A stretch of 64,000 nt of DNA, taken from positions 124,001-188,000 of the forward strand of contig NZ_RSCL01000004.1 of assembly GCF_003991905.1 (NCBI RefSeq). Direction: 5' to 3'. The position numbers and the translations under genes are program-made. The notes below the pieces were generated by a model that was not told the origin of the DNA, searched no databases, and worked only from the letters and a program-made list of their open reading frames with translations. Below are positions 28,343-37,332 of this stretch, in pieces; positions within the stretch are counted from its first letter, which is position 1, and the number at the start of each line of letters is the position of its first letter. This stretch comes from Dulcicalothrix desertica PCC 7102 (GTDB taxonomy: Bacteria; Cyanobacteriota; Cyanobacteriia; Cyanobacteriales; Nostocaceae).

Positions 28343-29053
28343 ATGACAGACTCTATCGCTACAAATAATCTTCATAATCAAATACCCGTAAACGATACAA
28401 TTGCGGGTTATATGGAAGTAATCAACGAATTCTCTAAAGCTTATTACCATGCACCCGTATTTAATAATCAACCTGTATGGACAAGTACATACTGGCAGGG
28501 AATACAAATATTAAAATGTCCGTTAGACTTATGGCTTTACCAAGAAATTATTTTTAACCAAAAACCTGATTTTATTCTTGAATGCGGTGTAGCGTATGGG
28601 GGAACAACAGCTTATTTAGCTGATATGTGTAAGTTAGTGGGTAAAGGTGAAGTAATTGGGGTTGATATTGAAATTAAACAACAAACGCGCGAGAGTTTGA
28701 CGAAGTATAAAAATATTCACTTAATCGAAGGAAGTTCTGTTGATATAGAAACGAGTAAACAAGTATTTGAAATAGTAAAAAATTCTAACACGTTAGTAAT
28801 TTTGGACTCAGACCATACTAAACACCATGTGTTACAGGAACTTATGTTATACAACCAATTAGTTCCATCTGGTGGCTATTTAATAGTTGAAGATACTAAT
28901 ATAAATGGTCATCCTGTGTGTCCAGATTATGGTTTGGGACCTATGGAAGCGGTAGAGAAGTTTTTATCAACGCATTCAGAGTTTTACATTGATAAAGATT
29001 GTCACAAGTTTTTGACAACTTTTAACCCAAATGGCTATTTGAAAAAGGTATAA
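28343..29053 (+). CDS. CmcI-type (cephalosporin hydroxylase family) methyltransferase-like protein
   Basis: 236 residues. The pattern VWTSTYWQGIQILKCPLDLWLYQEII followed by PDFILECGVAYGGTTAYLADM (SAM-binding glycine region), GVDIEIK, NTLVILDSDHTKHHVLQEL and GGYLIVEDTNINGHPV matches the CmcI/rhamnosyl O-methyltransferase family, where the D-x-D-H residues bind Mg. It probably O-methylates a sugar or small metabolite. It stands alone after dnaB; no sugar-pathway neighbours are visible. Confidence 0.85.
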   Translation: MTDSIATNNLHNQIPVNDTIAGYMEVINEFSKAYYHAPVFNNQPVWTSTYWQGIQILKCPLDLWLYQEIIFNQKPDFILECGVAYGGTTAYLADMCKLVGKGEVIGVDIEIKQQTRESLTKYKNIHLIEGSSVDIETSKQVFEIVKNSNTLVILDSDHTKHHVLQELMLYNQLVPSGGYLIVEDTNINGHPVCPDYGLGPMEAVEKFLSTHSEFYIDKDCHKFLTTFNPNGYLKKV

Positions 29054-29075
29054 ATTCTTTACTCTAGTGGCTCTT

Positions 29076-29175
29076 GTGGAATGGGCATCCTTGCCCGTTC
29101 CGCTCCACAAGACTTGCATGGGCGGGCAGGGATGCCCGCTCCACAAGAGAACATTCCACAAGAGAACATTCCACA
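29076..29175. repeat. GGGCATCCTTGCCC palindromes and ACATTCCACAAGAGA direct repeat
   Basis: GGGCATCCTTGCCC (29080-29093) and GGGCAGGGATGCCC (about 29122-29135) with flanking TTCCACAA/TTGTGGAA arms, followed by three tandem units of CATTCCACAAGAGAA. It lies between the convergent CmcI-like and rplI genes and may terminate both. Confidence 0.7.
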
Positions 29176-29180
29176 AAAAA

Positions 29181-29639
29181 CTAGCTGGCAACAACCTGGA
29201 AGCTGACTTTAGCGCTGACATCCGAGAACAGTTTAAGGTCTGCTTCGTAGGTACCTAGCTTACTGATATCGGGAATAGTAATACCGCGCTTATCAATTTC
29301 GAGATTTGTGGCTTTTTTGATTACATCAGCTACGTCTTGGGTAGTTACTGTACCAAAGATTGCTTCGTTTTCACCAGCTTGTACTGAGATACTGTAATTT
29401 GTAACTTTTTCTATCGCAGCTTTTTGGTCGAGCGCTTGTTGCTTGAATTCAGCTTGACGCTGACGTTCGAGTTCACGGCGCCGTTCGACTTGTTTTAGAA
29501 TACCTGGGGTTGCAGGAGAGGCTAGTTTTTTGGGAACTAGGTAATTGCGTGCATAACCGGGAGCAACTTCGACTAAATCGCCCAGCTTACCCAATTTGGC
29601 GACATCTTGATTTAATACTAACTGTGTACGTTTTGGCAT
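29181..29639 (-). CDS. rplI: 50S ribosomal protein L9
   Basis: 152 residues, the normal bacterial length. The N-terminal RNA-binding domain shows [30 protein letters not shown], the long connecting helix follows ([19 protein letters not shown]), and the C-terminal domain has [18 protein letters not shown] and IDKRGI. Part of the large ribosomal subunit near the L1 stalk. Its upstream neighbour on the same strand is an alpha/beta hydrolase 150 bases away. Confidence 0.97.
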   Translation of the reverse strand: MPKRTQLVLNQDVAKLGKLGDLVEVAPGYARNYLVPKKLASPATPGILKQVERRRELERQRQAEFKQQALDQKAAIEKVTNYSISVQAGENEAIFGTVTTQDVADVIKKATNLEIDKRGITIPDISKLGTYEADLKLFSDVSAKVSFQVVAS

Positions 29640-29792
29640 TGTTCTTTGTTTTCTTTTCCGTGTAAAATCTCATTTGTTAGGAGCAGCTGGATAGTCGGCT
29701 TTCCTAGTTAGCTATATTTAGCCTGAAACTTACAGATTTTAGCGCTCGTTGGAGTATAAGCGCAACCCATAGCCCTAAATTTATTTTGGCTC

Positions 29793-30734
29793 TTACGCAG
29801 GCGCCAGTACTTGGTGGCGAATCCAGTATAACAGTTCAAAGTTCACCCGTTCTGGACATTCATCGTGGGCGCAGTGTCCAGCGTTTTCTAATTCTACTAA
29901 CTGCAATTGTGGATTGAGCTTTAACAAACTATGAGCTAGAGATAAAGGAATCATTCGGTCAAGAGTCCCCCATATCAAAAGGGATGGCAGTTTCAGGTCG
30001 GTGACAATGGAACGAATACACGGACTAAAGTCTTTACTCATCATGCTTTTTAGAATTGCACAAAAAGCATGGACTGCACCTTGTTCACGTGCTGGTGTCA
30101 TGAGAATTTCTAACAGTTCTTCGGTTACTGCTTCTTTACAAGCATAAGCAAAGCTTGCCCAGCGTTTGACTATACGTGGCTGTCGTAGTAGAAAAAATAG
30201 AGGTTTTAATACAACTGGTGATGTTAACACACCTAGAATTTTATCTTGCAAGAAGCGTAAACTATTCGATTTTTTATTTTGCTCTGACATGTCAGGCAAG
30301 CTAATCATTGCAACACCTCGCACCATTTCTGGATGTGTTGCTGCTGCTTGTAGGCAGGTAAGTGAACCTATCGAGTTTCCTACTAAAACTATTGGAATTT
30401 GCACGAATGTCTGCCAGAATTCGTGAATCTGCTCGACCCAAAGTTTAATTGTATATGGTGTAACTGGTTTATCGGAGGCGCCAAAGCCTAATAAATCTAA
30501 TGCGTAAACGCTGTGATGCTTTGATAATTCTGATATATTTTGGCGCCAGTGTCGAATAGAACCGCCAAAACCATGTACCAACAGCACTGGAACTGGAGAT
30601 TTAGGATTATTGATATAAGCGTAGCGAATTTTCCAACCTCGCCACATCCATTCACCAAACTCACCGCAAAAATTGCTATTGGCTATGTTTGGTTCAACTG
30701 AGATTTGAGTAGGCATTAATTGTGTATTAGTCAT
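29793..30734 (-). CDS. Alpha/beta hydrolase
   Basis: Start placed at 30734 (MTNTQLMPTQ). 313 residues. Oxyanion region PVLLVHGFGGSIRHWRQNI, LLGFGASDKP, nucleophile elbow VLVGNSIGSL (Ser), acid in LIWGTLDRMIPL, and catalytic His in ENAGHCAHDECPE: a complete triad. Proteins of this kind in cyanobacteria and chloroplasts include pheophytinase-like and other esterases; the substrate cannot be assigned. A small hypothetical gene lies upstream on the same strand, 38 bases away. Confidence 0.88.
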   Translation of the reverse strand: MTNTQLMPTQISVEPNIANSNFCGEFGEWMWRGWKIRYAYINNPKSPVPVLLVHGFGGSIRHWRQNISELSKHHSVYALDLLGFGASDKPVTPYTIKLWVEQIHEFWQTFVQIPIVLVGNSIGSLTCLQAAATHPEMVRGVAMISLPDMSEQNKKSNSLRFLQDKILGVLTSPVVLKPLFFLLRQPRIVKRWASFAYACKEAVTEELLEILMTPAREQGAVHAFCAILKSMMSKDFSPCIRSIVTDLKLPSLLIWGTLDRMIPLSLAHSLLKLNPQLQLVELENAGHCAHDECPERVNFELLYWIRHQVLAPA

Positions 30735-30772
30735 ATATAGCCAAAGCAATTGCGTATCGTTAAGTTGGAATT

Positions 30773-31030
30773 TTACAAGCGCACAAATTGTAAGGCGCCG
30801 ACATAAGGTTCAGCTTCTTTTCTAGGAGTGGGAACTATTTCCCAACCTGCTTTGAATAATTTTTGGAAGGTTGCCCAACCCTTAGAGCCTCTAGGTATTG
30901 GGTAATCTGGAACTGCATATTCGCGGCAAAGAGTGTAAGGTAGCCAAGGTTGATTTTCATCGGTACGAAGATGTAAAATCAAACTCTCATTATTAGCAAA
31001 GCTTGGAAGCCAACACATTTGTCCAGACAT
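30773..31030 (-). CDS. Small conserved hypothetical protein
   Basis: 85 residues, soluble, rich in tryptophan and proline (QMCWLPSF, NQPWLPYTLCREYAV, RGSKGWATFQKLFKAGWEIV). No family recognised. It lies 38 bases upstream of the alpha/beta hydrolase, so co-transcription is likely. GGAG is present upstream of the ATG (ATGGAGTAATTTATG on the coding strand). Confidence 0.6.
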   Translation of the reverse strand: MSGQMCWLPSFANNESLILHLRTDENQPWLPYTLCREYAVPDYPIPRGSKGWATFQKLFKAGWEIVPTPRKEAEPYVGALQFVRL

Positions 31031-31527
31031 AAATTACTCCATGACATTTAATAGAAGACAAACAAAATCCTGAGAATACAGATAATCTCGTTACTGCTCT
31101 GAAGACTTTTCGTTTGAATATATTTCATGTTGTATTAAATAACTACGTGTAATATCTCTACCAATAGTTTAAGTTTTAAATTTTGCTTATATTTCTTGAG
31201 ATAAGTAAATCTAGTTGCACTTATCTCATGAAGGCTGCAACGGCTTACTACAAATAGATTTTTGATTGCATTACTTTTTTATTATAACTTTCAAATAGCT
31301 AAATGTGATACCAAATTGTATTAAAGTGGTAGACATAAACAATCATTAATACCCAAAAACATTAAAACTTTTATTACAAAGACTTTTGCTGCCTCTAGCA
31401 CAAGATAGATATTGTTGTGCAATCATCAAATCTAAAGTCAGAAAATTTCAAAAAATTATTTTTGCTCTTCAGGTAGAAGTTAATCAAGAATCTACTGGCT
31501 AGAATTAGCAAATATTGAATTAATTTT
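31031..31527. other. Intergenic region, no feature recognised
   Basis: About 500 AT-rich bases between divergent genes (hypothetical on the minus strand, ligase on the plus strand). No palindrome family, tRNA or open frame was seen. Promoters for both flanking genes presumably lie here but none could be assigned with confidence. Confidence 0.5.
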
Positions 31528-34308
31528 ATGAGTTCTTTAATTGAATTTGCCCAGACGGCAGAAAGTATAGCTGCGACATCAAAGCGAACCACAAAAGCTT
31601 TGCTACTTGGCGAATATTTCAATAAACTGGTAGATGAAGATTTAATAACTGGCGCGCGCTTTTTTGCTGGTTATATTTTTCCGCTACGTGACCAACGTAC
31701 AATCAATATTGGTGGAGCAGCTTTACTAACAGCGATTACAACTATTGCGAATATAGAAAAATCTAAATATCAAGAGCGTTTAGTTAAACTGGGAGACCCT
31801 GGAGATGTCGCATTTGAAGTTTTGAGCGATAATCTTAAATCTAGCGAACTTGCATCTACTCTTAGTTTAGGTAACTTATTCTCTAAACTCGAACAACTCG
31901 CTGGGGTTAGCGGAACTAAAAGTAAAACTTCGTTAGTTACTGAATTATTAAGAATTGCAACTCCTCTCGAAGCGAAGTATATCGTTAAACTGTTAGCAGG
32001 AGATTTGCGAATTGGATTAAAAGAGGGAGCAGTTGAAGATGCTCTTGCTCGTTTGTTCAAAGTCCCAGTTGCGAAAGTGCAATGGGTGAATATGTTAACT
32101 GGTGATATTGGGGAAACCGCTATCCTTGCTCGTCATCACCGACTTGAGCAAGCAAAAATGCGACTTTTTCATCCCATCAAGTTTATGCTTGCTAGTCCTG
32201 CGGATGATTTAACCGAAGTTACAAAGCAAATGCCACAGGGGTTTGCGGTCGAAGATAAATATGATGGCATTCGCGCACAAGTCCATATCGGAGGGGGAAA
32301 GCGGCAAGATAGTTTGCATGGAACTGTTATTAATGATTGCCGGGTAGCTTTGTTTTCACGAACTTTAGATGAAATTACATGGACATTTACCGATTTAATT
32401 GAACCGCTCGCCCAACTTATAAGCGACGATACTGACAATGGTTTAATTTTAGATGGGGAAATAGTACCAATTCGAGGCGCCAAGATATTACCTTTCCAAG
32501 AATTACAAAAACGACTTGGACGTAAGCAGGTTAAACAAGAGTTAATAGAAGAAGTACCTGTAGCATTTATTGCCTACGATATTTTATATGCTAATAATAG
32601 CGTATTAATTGAGGAGCCTCTAAAAGAGCGTAGAACTATATTAGATTCGCTACGGTTAGATACAGAAAAAGTAAAACGAGGACTTCATAAACAATTTGAC
32701 GATATTTCTGGTTTAGACGCCGAATTTGCAGCAGCACGTGCAAGAGGTAACGAAGGATTAATGGTTAAAGACCTTAATTCAACATACAAACCAGGTCGTC
32801 GTGGTAAAGAATGGCTAAAAATCAAACGTGCTATTGCCACACTTGATGTTGTAATTACCGCAGCAGAAGTAGGAACTGGGAAACGCGCACGGTTTTTATC
32901 AGATTATACGTTTGCTGTTCGACAAAGCGAAACGGAACCGACATTACTAAATATTGGTAAAGCTTACTCAGGACTCACCGATGCTGAAGTCACAGAAATT
33001 AGTAATTGGTGTCGCGCGCATACAATACAGGAATTAGAACATGGTCGAGTTTGTATAGTCGAACCAAAGTTAGTATTAGAAGTTACTTTCGACCGAGTAC
33101 AACCATCATCGCGTCATAATAGCGGTTTTGCGTTGCGGTTCCCTCGAATTTTGCGAATACGTACAGATAAACCAGTTGAAGAAATTGATACTTTAGAAAC
33201 AGTACAAAGTTTAGCTGAAACAACTCACGTTAATGAAATCAATGTTCCACCTAATTTAGAAGCTGCACAAGAAATCTTTAAAAACATAATTTCCAATCTA
33301 GACAAAAATCAACATATAGTAATAATGCATGACTCTGACGCGGATGGAGTTACAGCAGGAGTAATATTACAAAAAATCTTACAGCGTACTGGGTTTGTGC
33401 AAGTAACGCGAATAATTCCAGACCGTGAGCGTAATGCATGGGCGCCGAGTAACCGCGATAAAATTAAAGCTACTGCACCCGATTATTTATTCGTTTTAGA
33501 TTTAGGCTGTCAATCAGAACCTGTAATTCCTGGTATCCCAACTTGCTTTATCGACCATCACCGTCCCGAAGGTACACCACCTAATAGTACTTTAATTACA
33601 GCATATACATGGGCGCCAATTCCTAACACCTCGCTGATAGTATACTCACTATGTACAGCTATAACAGACGCAACAGATTTAGATTGGATAGCGGCAATTG
33701 GTACAATTAGTGACTTAGGGGAGAAAGCACCCTTTGAAATGCTAGCTGTTACGAAAACCAAGTACACAGCAAAATACCTCAAAGAAGCCACAACATTAAT
33801 TAACGCATCACGACGCGCAGCTGATTATAATCCAGAAATATCAGCCAAAGTATTGCTTACACATAATTCACCACGCGATATAGTAAATTCCACCACACCC
33901 GAAGTTGAACAACTGCGTTCTGCACGCGAACAAGTAAAAGTCGAAATGGAAAAAGCGAGAAAAGCGGCGCCTACTTTTGCTGGGTTAGTTGCTTTAATTA
34001 GAATTAACTCACCCTGTCAAATTCATCCTCTTATAGCTCAAAGTTGGCGCACACGACTACCAAAATATATTGTTATTGTGGCAAACGAAGGATACTTACC
34101 AGGTAAAGTCAACTTTAGTGCCAGAACAGATTCTGGAATAAACATACTAGATTTTTTACGCAACGTTGGTTTACCAGAAGGAGAAGGAAGTTATGGACAT
34201 GGACATGATTTTGCTTCTGGAGGCAGTTTACCAATCACACGGTTTTATGAATTATTGAGTAAGTTAGGCTTTGATCCCCCCCAACCCCCCTTGATAAGCG
34301 GGGAGTAA
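31528..34308 (+). CDS. ATP-dependent DNA ligase fused to a DHH-DHHA1 phosphoesterase
   Basis: 926 residues. Residues 1-210 are the ligase DNA-binding domain; the adenylation domain starts at VEDKYDGIRAQVH (Lys244, motif I), with LILDGEIVP (motif III), GNEGLMVKD (motif IV) and EWLKIKR (motif V), and an OB fold ends near 550. From about 575 a second enzyme begins: HDSDADGVTAG (601-611), VLDLG (656-660), FIDHHRPEG (674-682) and the DHHA1 site GHGHDFASGGS (890-900), like RecJ/NrnA nucleases. All metal-binding residues are present. So one chain may both trim single-stranded 5' ends and seal nicks. The last about 12 residues are encoded by an intergenic repeat (34275-34305). Confidence 0.9.
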   Translation: MSSLIEFAQTAESIAATSKRTTKALLLGEYFNKLVDEDLITGARFFAGYIFPLRDQRTINIGGAALLTAITTIANIEKSKYQERLVKLGDPGDVAFEVLSDNLKSSELASTLSLGNLFSKLEQLAGVSGTKSKTSLVTELLRIATPLEAKYIVKLLAGDLRIGLKEGAVEDALARLFKVPVAKVQWVNMLTGDIGETAILARHHRLEQAKMRLFHPIKFMLASPADDLTEVTKQMPQGFAVEDKYDGIRAQVHIGGGKRQDSLHGTVINDCRVALFSRTLDEITWTFTDLIEPLAQLISDDTDNGLILDGEIVPIRGAKILPFQELQKRLGRKQVKQELIEEVPVAFIAYDILYANNSVLIEEPLKERRTILDSLRLDTEKVKRGLHKQFDDISGLDAEFAAARARGNEGLMVKDLNSTYKPGRRGKEWLKIKRAIATLDVVITAAEVGTGKRARFLSDYTFAVRQSETEPTLLNIGKAYSGLTDAEVTEISNWCRAHTIQELEHGRVCIVEPKLVLEVTFDRVQPSSRHNSGFALRFPRILRIRTDKPVEEIDTLETVQSLAETTHVNEINVPPNLEAAQEIFKNIISNLDKNQHIVIMHDSDADGVTAGVILQKILQRTGFVQVTRIIPDRERNAWAPSNRDKIKATAPDYLFVLDLGCQSEPVIPGIPTCFIDHHRPEGTPPNSTLITAYTWAPIPNTSLIVYSLCTAITDATDLDWIAAIGTISDLGEKAPFEMLAVTKTKYTAKYLKEATTLINASRRAADYNPEISAKVLLTHNSPRDIVNSTTPEVEQLRSAREQVKVEMEKARKAAPTFAGLVALIRINSPCQIHPLIAQSWRTRLPKYIVIVANEGYLPGKVNFSARTDSGINILDFLRNVGLPEGEGSYGHGHDFASGGSLPITRFYELLSKLGFDPPQPPLISGE

Positions 34309-34526
34309 GAGTTTCAACACCACGTTTTCTCTTTGGTAAAATCAAAGCACGCTCCAGCAGTAAAGTTTCAAAGCGGCGTGGCGATTACTGATTTGACCCA
34401 TTCATAGGTGTTTGTGTGGCAACATGGCACAAAAAGTGGTCGCAGCGCACGTTCAAGTACTTGATTTGAGATGCACGCGCTTCCAATATCACTTGTATAT
34501 AACTTTACCGTCGGCACTCTGCTGCA
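34309..34526. other. Intergenic region, possible pseudogene tail
   Basis: The minus strand contains short segments that may continue the decayed methyltransferase gene downstream of its stop, but nothing that can be assigned. A C-rich repeat (CCCCCCAACCCCCCTT) just before it supplies the stop of the ligase-DHH gene. Confidence 0.4.
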
Positions 34527-34800
34527 TTAAATGAAAATATCACCGGAGCGTAAATAAAGAATTCCTTCGGGTTTCAACATCTCTCGCATTCGCATTAACC
34601 CTACCCTTTTCCAAAAATCGGGCAAGTGATGGAAAGCAGCTTTTGTTATAATAAAGTCCACTGGCTCATCTTTATGCTCATAGCTTAAAAATTACGCATG
34701 GTGAAACTCGATATTTGTAGCTTTAGCAGTTACACCTTTATCTTAAGAATGCGACAGCATACGTTTTGAGACATCAACCGCATTATATGGCGCCTGCTTT
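34527..34800 (-). pseudogene. Decayed class I SAM-dependent methyltransferase
   Basis: Minus-strand translation in more than one frame gives NAVDVSKRML, then VDFIITKAAFHHLPDFW (typical of motif post-I/II region of UbiE-like methyltransferases) and MLKPEGILYLRSGDIF before a stop at 34527-34529. In-frame stops and at least two frame changes break it, and the N-terminal SAM-binding glycine motif was not found. Clearly nonfunctional. Confidence 0.7.
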
Positions 34801-34958
34801 TTTAGCTTGAGTTGCGTTGATTATTGGCGCCGTAGTTAATTTTATATTATTTTGTGATAAGTCAAGCACTGAAGTGCTTACTACGGGTTCCCTTTCCCCT
34901 TTTCCCCTTACCCCTCTACAATAAAAAGCTGAGAAGTAAAGCGAGATAACGTAATTAT

Positions 34959-36434
34959 ATGACTACTGCTACTCCTGTTAAAACAGAGTACGAAGCGATT
35001 ATTGGGCTTGAAACCCATTGTCAGCTAAGTACCAACACTAAAATTTTCTCTGATAGTTCGACCGCGTTCGGCGCCGACCCCAATACAAATATCGACCCGG
35101 TTTGTATGGGTTTACCTGGGGTATTACCTGTACTCAACCAAAAAGTTTTAGAATATGCCGTTAAGGCAGGTTTAGCGCTCAATTGCCAAATTGCAAAATA
35201 TAGTAAGTTTGACCGTAAGCAGTACTTTTATCCTGATTTACCCAAAAATTACCAAATATCGCAGTACGATTTACCTATTGCTGAACATGGTTGGTTAGAA
35301 ATCGAGTTAATCGATAAAGATGGTAATCCTGTTCGTAAGAAGATTGGTGTAACTCGTCTCCACATGGAAGAAGATGCGGGTAAGTTAGTTCACGCAGGTA
35401 GTGATAGATTATCTGGTTCGACTTACTCACTTGTAGATTACAACCGTGCAGGTGTTCCATTGGTGGAAATAGTATCCGAACCTGACTTACGCTCTGGACA
35501 AGAAGCTGCTGAATACGCGCAAGAACTACGTCGAATTATGCGCTATCTCGGTGTCAGCGACGGTAACATGCAAGAAGGTTCGCTACGCTGTGACGTTAAT
35601 ATATCTGTTCGTCCAGTTGGACAAAAAGAATTTGGCACTAAAGTCGAAATCAAAAACATGAACTCGTTCAGCGCAATTCAAAAAGCAATTGAGCATGAAA
35701 TTGAACGACAAATAGCTGCTGTCGAAGCTGGTGAACCTATTATTCAAGAAACCCGTTTGTGGGAAGAAGGTTCACAACGTACTATTAGTATGCGTAAAAA
35801 GGAAGGTTCTAGCGATTACCGCTACTTCCCTGAACCTGATTTAGGACCAATTGAAGTTAGCAGCGAACAATTAAATGCTTGGAAAAGCGAGTTACCCGAA
35901 CTCCCCGCTCAAAAGCGTCATCGCTACGAAACTGATTTGGGACTTTCTCCATATGATGCGCGTGTTCTTACCGAAGAACGTACTGTTTCTGAATATTTTG
36001 AAACAGTTATTGCTACTGGCGCCAGTGCCAAAGCTGCGGCAAACTGGATTACACAAGATATAGCAGCTTATCTCAACAAACAAAAACTCGCTATCACCGA
36101 AATTGGTTTAACTCCACAAAACCTAGCGGATGTTATTACGCGCATTGAGAGTGGTAAAATTAGCAACGCCATAGCAAAAGAAAAGTTAACCGATTTGCTC
36201 AACGGTGTAACCCCCGAAAAAGCTTTCGCAGGCAAAGAACTCATTAGCGACCCTGCTACTCTCGAATCTATTATCGACGAAGTTATCGCCGCTAACCCCA
36301 AAGAATACGAAAAGTACAAAGGTGGTAACGTCAATCTTAAAGGTTTCTTCGTCGGACAAGTCCTCAAAAAAACTAACAAACTCGCTGAACCCCGTCTCAC
36401 CAACGAATTGGTCGAGAAAAAGCTAAACGCTTAA
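34959..36434 (+). CDS. gatB: Aspartyl/glutamyl-tRNA(Asn/Gln) amidotransferase subunit B
   Basis: 491 residues, the standard size. Family landmarks: AIIGLETHCQLSTNTKIF at the start, YFYPDLPKNYQISQYDLP, RLHMEEDAGK, VDYNRAGVPLVEIVSEPDL, GSLRCDVNISVRP, and the C-terminal YqeY-like helical tail ending ELVEKKLNA. With GatA and GatC it converts Glu-tRNA(Gln) to Gln-tRNA(Gln), as needed in cyanobacteria. gatA and gatC are not in the window. The small-RNA array follows about 90 bases after its stop. Confidence 0.97.
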   Translation: MTTATPVKTEYEAIIGLETHCQLSTNTKIFSDSSTAFGADPNTNIDPVCMGLPGVLPVLNQKVLEYAVKAGLALNCQIAKYSKFDRKQYFYPDLPKNYQISQYDLPIAEHGWLEIELIDKDGNPVRKKIGVTRLHMEEDAGKLVHAGSDRLSGSTYSLVDYNRAGVPLVEIVSEPDLRSGQEAAEYAQELRRIMRYLGVSDGNMQEGSLRCDVNISVRPVGQKEFGTKVEIKNMNSFSAIQKAIEHEIERQIAAVEAGEPIIQETRLWEEGSQRTISMRKKEGSSDYRYFPEPDLGPIEVSSEQLNAWKSELPELPAQKRHRYETDLGLSPYDARVLTEERTVSEYFETVIATGASAKAAANWITQDIAAYLNKQKLAITEIGLTPQNLADVITRIESGKISNAIAKEKLTDLLNGVTPEKAFAGKELISDPATLESIIDEVIAANPKEYEKYKGGNVNLKGFFVGQVLKKTNKLAEPRLTNELVEKKLNA

Positions 36435-36526
36435 ACGGCGCCTTTAATATTTCTTCATCAAAAATTTACAAAAAAACATCTAATAGGGGGTAGCGCACCT
36501 CATACCTATAATGATATTGTGCGCTA

Positions 36527-36581
36527 AGTAGATGCACCCTGATGAATCCGGAGAGTTATGTAAATAGCTCTCCCTTTTTTT
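36527..36581 (+). ncRNA. Tandem small RNA, copy 1 of 5
   Basis: Promoter: GGGGGTA then GCGCACC (about -35) and TATTGT (36515-36520). The RNA begins near 36527; it contains AGATGCACCCTGATGAATC and ends in a 10-bp hairpin (GGAGAGTTAT / ATAGCTCTCC, loop GTAA) at 36550-36573 followed by a T run. Closing pair U-A here versus C-G in the other copies is a compensatory change, so the fold is real. Start point inferred from the promoter. Confidence 0.8.
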
Positions 36582-36707
36582 GCCTACTTGCGTACTTACG
36601 TAATTTCCCTGGCTTTTTAATGCCTACAAAATTTTATTAACGCTTTATTCCGAAAAAATACTTATAGGGGGTATTGCACCTCATCCCAAATATGCTATAG
36701 TATGTTA

Positions 36708-36761
36708 AGTAGATGCACCCTGATGATTCGGAGAGTTACGTAAGTGGCTCTCTGTTTTTTT
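36708..36761 (+). ncRNA. Tandem small RNA, copy 2 of 5
   Basis: GGGGGTATTGCACCTCAT (TTGCAC as -35) and TATAGT (36696-36701) with a 16-base spacer give a strong sigma70-type promoter, preceded by TG-like bases (ATGC). The RNA carries AGATGCACCCTGATGATTC (36711-36729) and the terminator GGAGAGTTAC / GTGGCTCTCT, loop GTAA, then T6. The 5' part is single-stranded in the predicted fold. Confidence 0.82.
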
Positions 36762-36934
36762 ATCTACCCATAAATATAATCCACCAAAAATTCCCAATTT
36801 TAAATAGATTCGGCGCCTAGATGCTAGTAATATCACGCTCAAACAGGCGCCTTAAAAATTTTCTTAACGCATGGCTCAGAGAAAATACTTACAGGGGGTA
36901 TTGCACCTCATGCCAAATATGCTATAGTATGTTA

Positions 36935-36986
36935 AGTAGATGCACCCTGATGATTCGGAGAGTTACGTAAGTGGCTCTCTTTTTTA
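36935..36986 (+). ncRNA. Tandem small RNA, copy 3 of 5
   Basis: Almost identical to copy 2 from GGGGGTATTGCACC to the hairpin: TATAGT at 36923-36928, AGATGCACCC at 36938-36947, hairpin 36957-36980, T run 36981-36985. The spacers on either side differ from those of copy 2, so the unit, not the whole array, is conserved. Confidence 0.82.
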
Positions 36987-37116
36987 TTGCACTTTAAATA
37001 GTACTAAATAACTATCTCACCAATTGACTTTAACTTTAAGAATTTATCATATTAACTTCATACCAAATTAAACTAAGGGGTCTTACCCATCATCCCAAAT
37101 ATGCTATATTATGTTA

Positions 37117-37170
37117 AGTAGATGCACCCTGATGATTCGGAGAGTTACGCAAGTAGCTCTCTGTTTTTTT
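37117..37170 (+). ncRNA. Tandem small RNA, copy 4 of 5
   Basis: TATATT (37105-37110) after GGGGTCTTACCCATCAT; the -35 part (CTTACC) is weaker than in copies 2 and 3. AGATGCACCC at 37120-37129, hairpin GGAGAGTTAC / GTAGCTCTCT with loop GCAA (GNRA type) at 37139-37162, then T7. U-G at one stem position in copy 2 is U-A here, preserving pairing. Confidence 0.8.
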
Positions 37171-37281
37171 GTCTGTTTTTCTGTTGTATACTAGATAACA
37201 ATTACACAGAAATTAATAAAATTTTTCAAAATAAAATGGGGGGTAATGCACGGCATCCCCAAAATAGTGTATTATGTTATC

Positions 37282-37332
37282 AGATGCACCCTGATGATCT
37301 GGAGAGCTGCTGAAGTAGCTCTCTCTTTTTTT
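37282..37332 (+). ncRNA. Tandem small RNA, copy 5 of 5 (most diverged)
   Basis: GGGGGTAATGCACGGCAT then TATTAT (37270-37275); the spacing from the -10 to AGATGCACCC (37282-37291) is 3 bases shorter than in other copies, so its promoter may behave differently. Hairpin GGAGAGCTGC / GTAGCTCTCT with loop TGAA at 37301-37324, T7 after it. Stem changes (U to C, A to G) keep pairing. argJ starts about 120 bases downstream. Confidence 0.78.

Noticed and set aside
29067-29258. 63-codon open frame antiparallel to rplI
   Set aside because: Made of palindromic repeats and the complement of rplI.
31528-34308. LigD-type end-joining protein
   Set aside because: No polymerase/primase domain and the nuclease is DHH-DHHA1, not the LigD 3'-phosphoesterase; no ku gene is nearby.
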